The notes below the pieces were generated by a model, which did not search any database, had not been told where the DNA came from, and worked only from the letters and a program-made list of their open reading frames with translations. A stretch of 64,000 nucleotides of DNA, from NCBI GenBank assembly GCA_015179125.1, contig WHVA01000383.1, positions 1 to 64,000 on the forward strand. The letters run 5' to 3'. Shown piece after piece: positions 22,420 through 33,969 of the stretch. Made by a program: the position numbers and the translations under genes. Numbering within the stretch: position 1 is the first letter of the stretch; every line of letters begins with the position of its first letter. This DNA comes from Gautieria morchelliformis. Lineage: Eukaryota; Basidiomycota; Agaricomycetes; Gomphales; Gomphaceae.

Positions 22420-23275
22420 TTGACACCCACGCAGCCTTCGAAGGTACGTTGTCTTTAGTTTACTCAGTTGATTTGTGTCACTGATCACTTCATTCCTCTT
22501 CCCTAGGTGATACGAGTATGACTCGCAGTACAGGCTAATCCTCTTTTTTGTAGAATACTCATAGGCTGATAATACTCTTCAGTTGGTGCAGTTTTCGGAG
22601 ACAACTTCAGTTTCAATGAGACACTGTTCCAAGAAGATTTAATCCTGCGCACTGACACCCTACTTGAAGTTCTCAAACTTTAGTCAACGCTTTTGAGGCG
22701 GGAAATACAACTTTACTGTGGCGGGAGAGTACAGGTTCCAGCGTATACAGGATTCGGTCGCAACCAACCCCAGTTTTTCGTTCGTTTCACCGCGCTTCTT
22801 TGCAGCATATGCCGAGTCCTTCTTCCCACTGATTTTCTTCGTGGATGGTCGTGTCTCTGATATGCAGTTCGACATGACCGCAGCACGCAGCTTCTTCCGT
22901 GCCAACCGCTCAATATCACTAGGAGATGTCAATGTCGGCCCAATATTCGCAGCCCACCCTCTCGAGCCTGGAGCAAGCCATGGCGTTGGAAATTATGTCC
23001 CCGATCCTACGTCGGCCAAGCTAGGCCAATTCTGCCTGCTATACACCAACTTCATCAACGATGCCGTGCGGTCGCTGTCCCCCAATCCGATCAGAGACGT
23101 GCGCACAGCCATAAACACCAACCTTGACTTTTTTTTGCCATCGCTGCGACGCGTAACTGCACAGGTCTTCCCGTTCGGCCGTTAGGCATCACCAAGTATA
23201 GCCTCTTGTCAAATTTCACCACTTTTTTTCCAACGAAGCGGACCAGTTCATAATATATTAGTAAACTAGTCCCGC

Positions 23276-23860
23276 CAGTTCGTCCATTCCTGTCTCAGTT
23301 CAGATCGACAATGTCCTTGCATACTTAGTTTGTAAGTGATAGAAACTTTTGAGCTTGAACTTTCCCACTGTAAGCCGGTTTGTCACCCACGGCAACACCA
23401 GTTTGGCGCAGAGAGCCTGCTCGATATGTAGCGTGTTAGGTACGGTAGGAGCATTGAGGATCGTCACGGTGTACTCGGGGATGCCGGGTCGATTGTGCGG
23501 AACTTAAGTTGTGTCATGGAATAGTCACGGTTGTCCAACCACGTTTTGAAGATTGCCTTTAGCGACATCCGGGTCCCAATATGTATCCAACAGGCTCCGC
23601 CGATGAATAAACAAGTAAAATACAGAGCCATGGGAGGCAGTGAGTATCGTATGCCCGGGTCTTGAATCGTGGTTCAACTTGTGTACACTGGCATGAAACA
23701 AACACCGGCTGACGACTCCTACTACTCAGGTGTCCCGGAAGGAACATTGGATACACACACTCAATTGTTTGGTGAAGAAAGGTCAACATCAGCGCTTTCA
23801 CACATTCTTCTCTAAGTCGGACCTGTCCGAGTCGTTCTGACGTAGAGTCGGAGACTGAAT
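23276..23860 (-). pseudogene. Duplicated segment Y (copy B), unrecognised coding remnant
   Basis: Matches 8286-8700 in direct orientation. Its right part (about 23690-23830) matches 40100-40300 in inverted orientation. The shared minus-strand peptide LREECVKALMLTFLHQTI here reads LREEWVKTLILTFLHQTI at about 40106-40160. The surviving peptide conservation suggests an old coding exon. I recognise no family. Frames change within 80 codons, so it is partial or broken. Confidence 0.4.
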
Positions 23861-23946
23861 CCAGAATGTTGCAGCGAAACCGAGACTCGTATACATCGTT
23901 AGATATGGGTGGAGATTGACCTGAATCGTTGGTTTATCGTCGTAAA

Positions 23947-26054
23947 TCACTCAATCTTCGTCATACTCCATACACCCTCCCAGCCTGGCAGATCCACTGG
24001 TGTCGCAGTTTCACGCCATCTACCCACAAGATTCATATTTCCGTGGATATAGCCACTGAATATCCGGGATGGTGTCGCTAATAGTGGCTGTTCTCTCATG
24101 CATGGGGATCAATTACCTGTACACGTTGCACACGAGTGGCAAACAAAGACGTACTTCAACGCTAACGAGCAGAATAAGTCCATCCCAGTCTCTGACGCGC
24201 CCGTAGTAACTCTTGTGACCCCAGAGGGAACCAAAGCGAGCACCGGTCTGTACATGCGGAAAGGTTCAGAAAGTTATATTTCCGGCACTTCCTTATACCT
24301 ACCGTGGCGGTTAGAATGATGTCGTAGACGCCATGGCTGTAGCGACCGGTGTGTCTGTACTCATTGTCTAGTGCACGTCTTGCTGCTGAAACCGGATCAT
24401 AGATATCGTAGGCAGATGACCATAGGTGATCTTTCGAGGAGAGGTATAACTTCCGCTGCCCATTCCTGATGAGCGGCGAAGGACTCGGGGACAGTGGCGG
24501 TATTTATATGACACACCTCAGTCTCGCTCCTGACGACACCCATAGGCCACCAAGCCGCGAACACCCCCTCGCCTGTGAAGTCCTGACTCAAATCTTTATA
24601 ACCAATCGTTTGAGAATCGTCGTGAGCATGATATTCACTGGGTTACGGAAGCGCTAAGTTTCCTGTTCACATAGTGCCATCTATGCTCACCGAAGCTGAA
24701 ACTGCATTGGTCGTGGATGTACAACCACAAGCGGTGGGGTAGGAGCGGCTGCAAAGTGATCTGGGGATAGAAGACCATCATATTGGTCCCGAGGAATTTC
24801 CTTGATAAAGACAGAGGTCAACGCGACGACAGTGTACGCAGGGAAAGAGACATACAAACATGCGACCGACCCAGGTACCACTGACCATGCCGGGTGTGAA
24901 CACGCAGCGCCTGATCATTGGTTGCGTCCACGGGCTGTAGCAAGTGAGCAGACGGGTCCAGTCATGCTCATGCTGCTTGCTACCGCCCTTTTGACCCCAT
25001 TCTGCAAAATTAGTTGTTTTTTGTGTTTGTGCTACCAGATCGTCACCCGTAAGACCATCATATCCATCTGGAACAACAATGTGCTCCTCAGCACCCTCTG
25101 CCTCAAGACGGACAACGCAGCTCAAGAGTGCTGCGGGTGTAAGCAACGGTGGCGTTATGAGTATATCCAAGCCGAAGTAATCCTGCAGATAGGTTGGGCG
25201 CGAGGACGGCCGCGCTGCAAGAGGAAGTGCAGGCGACGGTGCCAGTGGCAATGGGATGATATTTGGCGGAAAATGGAACGAAGTTATTGGGTCGTGCGTG
25301 GACGCGTACTGATGGGGTTGAGTCAGGAAATGTGCGAATTAAATGAACCAGTCAGTCACCTTGAACGACCCTACAAATATATGAGCAAAGGCGGTCAGTA
25401 CGCCGGCACGGTCAACTTCAGTTTCATTCGCGACGCGATCTGGCAGTGTATGAGCTCGTCAGAATCCGCGAATACGGAATATGATTGATGTTTACCCTTG
25501 TCTGTAAACCAAAATATCCATGCTGCCGGAGCATTAATCTCGCTGTCGATTTTCCAACCACCATTGCCCTCGACCCCATCGTGGAAGGGTCCTCCGCTTT
25601 TTATGTAGCTGCTGGCGAACTCATCGACAGCCGCGTAGGAAACTAACTGCTGGTAGTTATGTTGGTCGTGTTCTAGAAACAGCAGGTACGCAACCCAGAG
25701 ATCGTCGCGAGCTGTTGGGGCAGCGCAGAACTGGCGACATCCCATAAACTTAAACCTTTTTAACGAACGAAATCTTTTGGCGAGTTCGTTCGCTTTGTTT
25801 CTCGCATACTTGCACGTGTCCCCTAGTCTGCGCACCGCTGCTCGGTCGTCGAATTTTATATCAAAGATTTGGGCATAGAGTGACGGATTGTTCCTCATGG
25901 ATATTGCGACTTTTATGGCTTTTGATAGACGAAGGAGCGAAGCTATGTCTGCGGGAGGACCAGGCTGGTTCTTGCCAACGGTGGCGAGGACGATACCTTC
26001 CAAAACCTCTAGGGGACAGGTCTCAAGCCTCGAAAGAGGGACAAGGACGGGCAT
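23947..26054 (-). CDS. F-box-like protein, copy 1 (multi-exon)
   Basis: Exon 1 (26054 to about 25400) starts MPVLVPLSRLETCPLEVLEG, an F-box-like N-terminus (residues about 12-50). It continues with NNPSLYAQIFDIKFDDRAAV and LWVAYLLFLEHDQHNYQQL, wording shared by a large basidiomycete family of F-box-like proteins. Later exons give CYSPWTQPMIRRCVFTPGM and GTWVGRM (about 24880-24990), TPPLVVVHPRPMQF (about 24690-24790), and near the end GYIHGNMNLVGRWRETATP with VWSMTKIE and TGA at 23947-23949. F-box proteins usually recruit substrates to SCF ubiquitin ligases; whether this family does is unproven. The duplicate is at 41158-43288. The frame around 24690 may carry an indel, so intactness is uncertain. 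A 228-codon frame on the opposite strand is a shadow. Confidence 0.7.
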
Positions 26055-29000
26055 GGGGAATGTGGGTAATAATGAAAGGATTGGAGGGTGAAAAGAGACT
26101 CGAGCCTACCCTTTTTTCTAACCATTGAAAAGCCAGCCATAGAGGTAATCATCAGAAGCGGCTCCGGCACCGCGGAGATTGCCTTAGGCTTCAAGTAAGT
26201 CACTCGCGGGGCAACACCCAGATAAGCTATAACGCATCATGATTTGTTGATCAATGTTTCGTGACCAAATATCAAAATTCAAGTACAAGGCAAGGAAACC
26301 GTCAAACTTTCGTACCGCCAACCGTATTCCAGCAAGCCTCAAATCAAGACTACAGGACCACAAGGTTCACAAGCGTTTCGTTGAATTAAACGAGCAGGCG
26401 TGAATATTCATGTTCAAGACAAGCGAGCCGGAAACTGTCAACGTTCCTACCGCAGACAAGGACCCAGCATGTCTCAAACCAAGACAGCAAGATCACAAGA
26501 TTCATAAGCGTTGCGTAGTATTACTTTTCAACGCGTAGGCGGTGAATATTTAGTTCAAGAAAAGCGAGCCGCAAACGGCAGATGCCACACGTAAATATTA
26601 GCAGGCTTCAAGTTTCCAATAACCAAGAGTACAAGACTGACAGATGTAATAGTAGCATGGCAAGAAACCTATCAAGAATCAACACAAGTCAATGTGGACG
26701 AAAACAATGGCTCACGTTCAAGACAAGCAAGCCACAAGCTGCAAAAGACATACTTACAGACTTGCAAGCCTCAAAGCTACAAGAACGCAAGATGACAAGG
26801 TTGACAGAAGTGTCGAGCGGGGCGCACCTTCAAGAATCAAGACGAAAGTCAATATGGATAGCAACCACAGGTCTGCAGTAGAATACTATAATGGATCGGG
26901 TATTGGCAACCTTGATCATCTCCGTCTGTGCGTATGAGCGGGGAAAATACACAGGAATGCAGTTCCAGCCGACACGCCACCGTTCAAAACCACTAGTCAG
27001 GTTATACCGACTACTACTAGTATGCGCCAAAGAATGATCAGCAATATCCTTGACGCGTTTCAACACGTCAAATCCGAGACCATTGTGAGGTGGCCTGTTT
27101 GGGCAGAGTTGACAAGGCCAAGCTACGAGGTAGAAATAGTCGATTAGTCGTGTTACTGACTAGTAGATCTGCCGAGGCGCCACGAAGAGCGTCAGGCGGG
27201 GATGTGAATTCCGCCAAAGGAAGAAAAGACCGCAGTTCTGCTCTGCCTCCAGACGCCATTGCAGCTAATGGTGGGGAACAGCGGAGCTACAGTAGAGGGT
27301 ATTCTTCGTATTCTTCCAGCCTAATTTCCAGGCGCGCATGCTCGAACGACGCCACGATTCACTTCCAATAAAGGAACCGTGTCATGGACGGCTCACACAC
27401 CATCGGCTGAAGGATTCCAATCCGGTGGGACAAGGCTAGCCTACCGTGTTAGGAGACTGTTAAGGAAACTCCAAGGTAAGGTGGATGATACACTTATATA
27501 TATCAGTCGCTGGTCGATACGGATCCGACAGCGGGAGGACTTGAGTTAGGTCTAAAACCAACCATGTGTGATGCAACACCGTGCCTGTGTCGCCCCGATA
27601 CTGCCTCGAGATGGTTACTTGCGATTTTGTCATAAACCAGCTGTCCCTGTGGCCTTCAAGATGGACGGAAACTGGAGAAAAGGCAAACATCCAGAAAGCG
27701 AAGCAGTTCCATGGTACATAGGAATGGCATCACCAGGACCGGTACTCTCGCCGGGACAGGGAGAGGTTGGACCGTTGTGAGTGCTTCACGACCCTGTATA
27801 AGTTCGATTGATATCTGCGATCCAGTTAGCCCTGTGCATCATGGAATCTCGTAGTACGACCTTGTGATGTCGTACCAGGAGCACAAATAAGAGCATTACA
27901 CTGTGAGATCATTCCGTATGTTATTATCTCTCCAAAACTGAATTCTCTTCAGCTCGAATAGATATGGGACGTTACCTGGATCGTCCCCCCTCGATTACAA
28001 ACAAACGATTCTGATATTTCCCCACTATCCGATCAGCCATTTCGACCTAGCCCAACGCCCATCTGATTCGTCCCCACTATGATTGTATACTTTTGTCCCG
28101 TGCTCGTCCCAGACCACGGTTGAGTGGTCGGTTATCAAACCACGCACATTCCCAAGGAAGGAATAAAGATGTTGTCGAGGTCAATGAACTAACCGTATGT
28201 TATTATGGCACGACCGCAAGGAGTTCCATCGAAGACATGGGCATAGAAGCAATCCTTTTCAGCCTGCTGATCCACAGCGATGATATGGATCCTATTTCAA
28301 GAGGTCAATTTTAGGGACGTATCAGCTGAATAAACTCATTGAAAAGTGACTTCAAGCTGACCTTCGATTTCGTCGCAGCTGCCGCTGACTGTCGCTCGTG
28401 GGGTGCTTGGTTTGCATGCTGGGGCATTCAGGAGCGCAAGAACAAGTCACCCACCTTCACACAACAACCAAATCGCATGACGCCAACAGCCATCGTCTGC
28501 TTTCTCTTCACAACCACTTCAGACCCCAAGAATGGGCAAGTGCAAATGGCATCTCCGTGGCTCAACCGACTCTCCTATCGTAATCTGACCCCAATAAAGC
28601 CACTTATCCGATCGTCGTCGCCCTATTCATGAAGGAGGAACAGAGCAAGTCCAGTCGACGTGACCGTGAAGTTGGAGCCACAGTGGGCCACTAGCGGAGC
28701 GTTGGCGCGAGCGTGCTCTTGTCTCGCACGATGGTGCCTACAGGCACTGTCGCGCGAGAGTGGAGCGACTTGGTGGGCGGTCCGGAGTGCAGCGGAAGAG
28801 CTTGTGTCGCGCTCGCCCCAAGGCGCTCCATGGACGCGGAAAGAGGAGGCGGAGTTTCCTGTTTCGCATCGTAATCAATCGGAATTTCGGTAAGTCAGCA
28901 TTTCGTTGTCGACCCTAGAATGAATAGCTACTTTTCTCCAGTGAGAATTAATGACATCCACCCCGCCCTTGGGAGCATGGTATCGGGAGCCTTTCGCGCT

Positions 29001-29200
29001 TCCCTACCCAGGAATCATTTGGACAGTTACTTTATCTCGTGAGTCACGCTATCAAGCATTGAACTGCCTTGATCCAAGACCATCCGTGTTGCCTTAATTG
29101 TTATCGTTGTCTCAGATCGGAAAGTAAAGCCCGAGGCCGCCGGGCGTACCTGCTTAATCTGGTTATCTAACTCTCACAACATGCAAACTTACGAACGATG
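26055..29200. repeat. Segmental duplication, F-box upstream region copy 1
   Basis: About 26225-28990 matches 45240-47960 in direct orientation, broken by small indels. It is mostly non-coding in appearance, with AAG/CAAG-rich DNA at 26270-26830. Two conserved open stretches inside are listed separately. Both copies of this block end close to the point where the gypsy debris begins at 29207 in this copy. Confidence 0.75.
27068..27259 (-). CDS. Unrecognised exon conserved between duplicates (copy 1)
   Basis: The minus frame MASGGRAELRSFLPLAEFTS continues to TTNRLFLPRSLALSTLPKQA. The other duplicate at about 46030-46223 reads MASWGRAERRSCLPLTEFTF and so on, with mostly conservative differences and the same length apart from a small indel. 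The downstream phrase LKRVKDIADHSL also pairs with LKRIKDIADHTL in copy 2. A short gene on this strand is possible. The opposite strand (27090-27371) also stays open in both copies (DAIAANGGEQRSYSRGYSSY), so the coding strand is not settled. No family recognised. Confidence 0.35.
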   Translation of the reverse strand: MASGGRAELRSFLPLAEFTSPPDALRGASADLLVSNTTNRLFLPRSLALSTLPKQATSQWSRI

Positions 29201-29206
29201 AAACCT

Positions 29207-29850
29207 TGATGAGGAAGCAAGGAATAGGTTACTTCAGATTTAAACTTATGTTAGCCCTTCCCAGACTAGGATGTATTGCTCATGCTCAATATCAAATGAA
29301 GCTCGATAGGTCAGAAGCATACAAGCAAATCCACATTGACCCAGATGTAGCAAAGACTGCCTTAGCAACCATGCTTGGCATGTTTAGGAGCCAAGTAATG
29401 CAAATGGGAAATTGCAATGTGCCATTGACGTTTCAATGTCTGATGACTGCAATCTTCCATGACTGCATATGTTACTTCATCCATGTTTACATGGATGACA
29501 TCTTTATCTTCTCGCATTCACTCATAGTCTGTGCTAAAACCACCTCTTCTTGAGCAAGAAGAAGGTTCACCTCTATTCTGAATGAATGGAGTGCCTTTGC
29601 AATATCATGGATGGCCAAAGCATGCACATGGACAGTGCATCCATGAGTGGAGGAGACCTTAGATGTTTAATGACATCCAACCATTCCTCAGTCTTGTCCA
29701 ATACTTGGCACATTACATGCCAGATTGGCAAGGGGCATGACTGGGGAACCTGTTGACTTACAGGCTTCTTGTCAAAGAAGTTCAGTATTGCCCAGCAACA
29801 CTACTGTACCCATGAGTATGACATGATCACCATGCTTGAAGTCCTCATGT
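29207..29850 (+). pseudogene. Ty3/gypsy reverse transcriptase fragment (chromovirus)
   Basis: KLDRSEAYKQIHIDPD, VMQMGNCNVPLTFQ and FIHVYMDDIFIFSHS are the RT palm blocks; YMDD is at residues 95-98 of the frame that starts near 29206. Beyond a frame change, LSKKKVHLYSE and SLVQYLAHYMPDW give the thumb/connection part and EYDMITMLEVL the start of RNase H. Compared with the usual wording, many Arg and Asp codons have changed by C-to-T or G-to-A (GDCNAP appears as GNCNVP), as expected from deamination at CpG. It is the upstream part of the element that resumes at 33975; about 4.1 kb of other elements lie between. Confidence 0.8.
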
Positions 29851-30559
29851 AATGGGAGGACAAAAGTGGGGAAGCAGAGCAGGGGCAGTGAAATCAGTGG
29901 TGCTGGCAGGAGTGCTTCTGAAAGCAGAAGTGGAGTTGGAAGCAGAGCAAGTGGAACTCAGAGCAGGGTCAGAACTGGAGAAGGGGATATCCCCTGACAT
30001 CACCCCCCCTCTATCATGCTGCATCCTCAAAGCATGGGACATGTGGGATTGGAAGGCAACTGAGATGGATGTTTAGAATTGTCATATATATGCATATATA
30101 GCTAATCTATCTATGTTTCATAAAGTATATATGACAATTGAGACAGTGGCAAGAACTTGTAAAGCATGCTTAATCCTAACCCTAAAAATCTTGCTCATAG
30201 TTGTCATGGTTCATTTATTCTACAAACTGGCAATCAACATCCAGCAAACGAACATGCCCACTGTTGGACCTCAAACCCTTCACCGAAGTATTCTTTTGCA
30301 GTACTCCATTTGCATTCGCTGATCCTATCATTCCCATCAGGATTTCGGTCCATGGAGCCATCTTCCACCATAGAATCCATCACCTGCTAAACTCCCACTC
30401 CATGAAAGACTCACATGCTCATGATGCATTCAGACAGTATTGGTTGCGGCCTCTGTGCAGGTTGGGATCAATGGGGCTAGTACCACCGCAGGACAGGACG
30501 ATAGGAGTTGCCAAGGCTCAGAATCTCTACTAATCTTTCGGATGCCCCTCTTTCTTGTT
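29851..30559. other. Unassigned repeat-like DNA nested in gypsy element
   Basis: No family recognised. A 74-codon frame (29852-30076) is rich in Glu/Leu and ends GISPDITPPLSCCILKAWDM. An inverted repeat follows: TTGTCATATATATG at about 30078-30091 and its near complement GTATATATGACAAT at about 30124-30137, able to form a hairpin. Confidence 0.4.
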
Positions 30560-31182
30560 AGAATTAGCTTCACTGAAGTTTTCACTCTATACAGTATGTC
30601 TCACCTTTGTTTGTAACACGACTGTGCATCCTTTGTAATATTCCAAATCATTCGGCCTCTTTCTCATTCACCAGTAGCATACATGTATTCTCTATAAAAA
30701 GGACTCACCCGGCATGTATGCTCCCCAGTTCAATTATCAGATGTCTTCCTTGTGCTTTACTTTACCCACTTGTGAAAACCAACTCTTGAGCTCTACCCTC
30801 CCATCATGCCCCCGTTTGTATCAAGCACAGGAACATCACTCATGAGTTGACACCACCAATTCCCTTTACTCCGAATCCTTGGGATCACTCTGAGCCTGTT
30901 GGTGAAGGCCTCTAAAGGAGTGACTTTGCCGATGAGGGGATCATCTATCTGGGATAACCCTCCCTCATCACTTCGGACGACTTCGCCGAGTGTTGTGAAG
31001 GCTTCACTTCGACTGTAGACTTGGGGTTTATCTATCATATACCCCCATGTAGTACTAGTAGTAGTCTGGTACTCTTCACCAGCTACATAGTCGATTTGCA
31101 CAGGGACCTCTTGGTTCGCTGTGTTCGGGTGTCTCAAATTCATTGACCCCGCTATTAAACCCTAAAAGAACCAATCCTGACA
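30560..31182 (+). mobile_element. Diverged LTR fragment related to LTR-1
   Basis: The right end AACCAATCCTGACA and blocks such as CATGTATGCTCCCCAGTTCA, CGGCCTCTTTCTCATTC and TTCGCTGTGTTCGGG align in order with LTR-1. The copy is strongly diverged and its left end is not determined; a TGTCAT at 30080 might be the start, but flanks show no target duplication. Confidence 0.5.
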
Positions 31183-31619
31183 ATAGTCTGCAGCTCTCCT
31201 AGGAAAAGGTGTATAACCCATTATCCAAATGTCAATACTTATATATCTTCATACTATACATGCATATTATTTTAAACATACCTTCTAATCAGCTCTATCA
31301 AACCTATATAATAATACAGTAGAGTTATTGTATATACTTGCCTCTACATTCTGTCATTGTATATCTAACAAATTTCCTATCTACTTTTGATGTATGGTCA
31401 TCCAAATCCTATCCGACATTTCTCTGCTATCTCAATACACACCATGTTTCAGCACATACAAACATATTTATAAAATCTCAGAACATTCAAATTTTTTTAG
31501 AATATCCACAATATCCAAATTGCTCAAAATGATGTACTATGAATTCAGTTATGGTTGATATTTTAAAAGATATCCAATATATCCTAGAAGAATGTAAATG
31601 ACTGTCAATCTGAACATCC
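31183..31619. other. AT-rich spacer, no feature recognised
   Basis: AT-rich sequence between an LTR fragment and the end of a minus-strand gypsy remnant. Only one open frame over 60 codons (31338-31532), with no motif. Confidence 0.4.
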
Positions 31620-32615
31620 TCCTGAATCCAATGTGGAGCACAAGGGTGTGTCCTATAGAACTTGTAGAGTTTGTCTGGAGTTGAGATATCTTGCTCTAGG
31701 ATGCATGGATTCTGCCCATACCTATATACTTCCTATTTCATGAGGAACTGGAGTTGGCCCCACACGAATTAGCTGTCCAGGATCTATTCCACCACACAAT
31801 GCGCTTTCCCATACATGATTTCTGGTGGAGCTGGCAGCCAGGCCTTCCAACCCAGAATGGGGTCTTCCAAGGCCAGAAGTACCACATTGAAGACAGGGTA
31901 GAGGTGAGATGTGGATGTTAGAAGACTGAGATGATATGTGTCCCACCCAACCCTCCACATCACTATGAAGGGCCCAAGGTAGTGGTGAGCAATCTTCTGT
32001 GAGAGGCTCATAGTGCAAATACCACTTGTGTCCAAGTACACCTTATCTCTGAATTGGTACTCTGGCACTAGAACACAGCATTGGTTGTAGTACCACCCCA
32101 TGTTATCCTTGGCATTTGTAAGAGTGGACTTGGCTTCCAGGAGGGTTGATTACATGTGGTCTTGGAATTTGTTGACCATTTCTAGCCAGGATTCCACCTG
32201 GTGTGGCTTGAAGACCATCTGTGGGTGTCATCCAAAGTCAAGTATAAGGGAGTTTGCTGTGTGGTGGAGTGTACATGGTTGTTGTTCTGGAATTCTTCCA
32301 GCAGAAGGAGCTCATCCCAGCCATCCTGCCTCTCATTGAAAAAGAGGCGGAGATACCTCTACCCAGAACATAGACCTTGCCCTGGAAGTGGAGAAGGCCA
32401 TCACATTCTGACCACTCTGCCACTTGTACTGACATTGAGTGACCCTTGTGCAGCTCTTCCACCACCTTCACCACTGACTCCTCCTTCTGAATTGCAAAAC
32501 TCTGTAAGGACAACAACTCCCCAATATAGCAGAAGATCACACAATCTGGCAGAGAGGGGTCCAAAGAGGAAAAGCTAATGACTCTCTCTGCCAGAAAACT
32601 AACTATATACCTCAT
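31620..32615 (-). pseudogene. Second gypsy remnant: integrase end with chromodomain start
   Basis: On the minus strand 32615-32238 gives ECDGLLHFQGKVYVLGR, the segment before the integrase zinc-binding domain. From 32101 down comes MGWYYNQCCVLVPEYQFRDK, KIAHHYLGPFIVMWRVG and LHPVFNVV-type wording (SHLYPVFNVVLLALEDPI), which are the integrase C-terminal GPF/Y module and lead-in to the chromodomain. The catalytic DDE core between them is missing. Orientation is opposite to the surrounding chromovirus and wording differs, so it is a distinct lineage inserted there. Confidence 0.75.
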
Positions 32616-32654
32616 GATGATTGGACATCCCTGACCACAGTCAGGGACTCCTGC

Positions 32655-33951
32655 TTACCAGATAATAGCAACCCTGACTCCTCCAGTGATCCCTGCATCA
32701 CATACTGACCTTGACACCATTCCTGAATTGGCACCGAGGCCAAAGGCTTGGGAACTTGGACTCAGGACAGAAAGGAGTGAAGGAATGGCTTGGGGATTTA
32801 GGGTGTGCTTGGACAGTGACCAGTTCCAAGCACAGAAATGGTCTTGGAAGGGGTTCCCCTGACAAACTCCCACCAGATGTGATGCAACACCCCCACTTCT
32901 GCTCTGATGGCAGTCATTCCTTTGAGGGCACAGATGTGTAGATGTGATTTAGTGCAGTCTTTTCATTTCCCAACTGGAACCTTGCCTTTGCATGTATCTG
33001 TCAACTGATCCCATACTGATTCCTGCTGTTAGAGCACCCTCATCCCTTTAGGCTGGGCTACACTTCTAGGCTGAATGTCGCTTGGAACAGGGGGCATATG
33101 TAGGGCAGGAGTAGGTCAATACACACAGGATTTAGGATACCATTTGTGCCAAAAGCATTTAGTCTTTCTACAGCCCTGCATATTTGGTTGTCTGTTATCT
33201 CCTTGTAGAACTTGTGGGGGGGCATTGGGATCTGTGGTCATTTCTGGGAAGCAGGATCTGAAGAGCATGTCAGCCTTGTTGTCATTCAACTCAGCTATCC
33301 ACTCCATTCCATTGCTGTGCTTAGAGGTTAGCTTTGGTACTCAGGTGCACCCTCCATCCAAGGAGTCAGCTGACGCATATTTGTGGGCCATCCAAACTGT
33401 CTTCTGATCTATTTGTTCCAAGAATTCCTCCCAGTGCTCCTTTTCAGACTTTTCTATTGCATCCACATACTTGTTACTTGCTGTCTTCTATTTTCCATGG
33501 GCTTCATGTGATTGATCTGCCCTATGTTTGTGTGCCTGCCTTCCCTCCTAGTTTCTGCCCTGAGCTTTGTTAGGATGAGGGACCACCACCTCTTCATGAA
33601 CAGGGAGGGCTTTGTTACTGGTACATGTTTATTTATAGTGTCTATGATCACATCAGTTATCTCTCACAGGTTATCATGGAAGTGGGGCTTGTCTGATGGG
33701 GCCAGTTTTCTCATCTGTTCATGTAGTCTCCCTTCTAGCTTCTCTTTGAATACTTTCCAGTCTACTATCGATGGTTGTGTCTTGGGCTTTGATTCAGCTG
33801 TTTCTTTCATGATGTCAAGGCTGGTGTCAATCAGGTAGTGATCACTTTTTGTTGGTTGGTCTTCCAGCACTGTTTGGCAAAGTAGTAAGGTTTTGATCAG
33901 GGTAGTAGACAGGAAGACATTATTGGTAGACATTAGGCTCCCTGTGGACAT
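32655..33951 (-). pseudogene. LINE (non-LTR retrotransposon) pol remnant
   Basis: Reading leftward, VLEDQPTKSDHYLIDTSLDI is the end of the AP-endonuclease domain (SDHxPI block). HVPVTKPSLFMKRWWSLILT (about 33560-33620) is the linker that precedes reverse transcriptase in fungal LINEs ('KRWW'). DNKADMLFRSCFPEM (about 33240-33285) is the LF/FF-P block. GVCQGNPFQ (near 32860) resembles the GxxQGDPLS block of RT with Asp changed to Asn. The frames change several times. There is no poly(A) tail or target duplication visible. Tad1/jockey-like by wording; inactive. Confidence 0.65.
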
Positions 33952-33969
33952 TGCCTGCAGTGTGGGATT

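Larger units (their letters stand above)
16838..23185 (+). pseudogene. Unspecific peroxygenase, copy 2, split by a copia element
   Basis: The first half lies at 16838-17412 and the second at 22420-23185. The ATG opens a signal-peptide-like MVRLTTLLFLSLAA, but the frame reaches a stop just before AFPAHQSLAGL, a 1-2 base indel relative to copy 1. The heme ligand is in VCPGLNT (Cys codon 17065-17067). The second half carries FEG/DTSMTR across an intron (about 22432-22530), matching the family's EGD..S/R motif, then GGGKYNFTVAGEYRFQ, the acid-base pair RFFAAYAE, and a C-terminal half in one frame to the stop at 23183-23185. The copia insertion is between the Asp and Thr codons of VGGLD/TH and duplicates TTGAC. 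Without the insertion this copy is better preserved than copy 1. The missing AG before the exon starting near CTCCCTCGC and the leader frameshift suggest it was already damaged. Confidence 0.85.
15135..23275 (+). repeat. Segmental duplication, UPO block copy B
   Basis: Partner of 4137-6012, enlarged by the hAT element (15211-16453) and the copia element (17413-22419). Outside these insertions the two blocks align nearly throughout, including upstream non-coding DNA, promoter, exons and introns. Confidence 0.8.

Noticed and set aside
24802-25488. 228-codon plus-strand frame as a gene
   Set aside because: It lies opposite F-box exons whose minus-strand reading is conserved in the paralogue and matches a known family.
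30080-31182. Complete LTR from TGTCATATATATG to CCTGACA
   Set aside because: Length is plausible but the flanks AGAAT/ATAGT show no duplication and the left part does not align with LTR-1; only the 3' part is reported.
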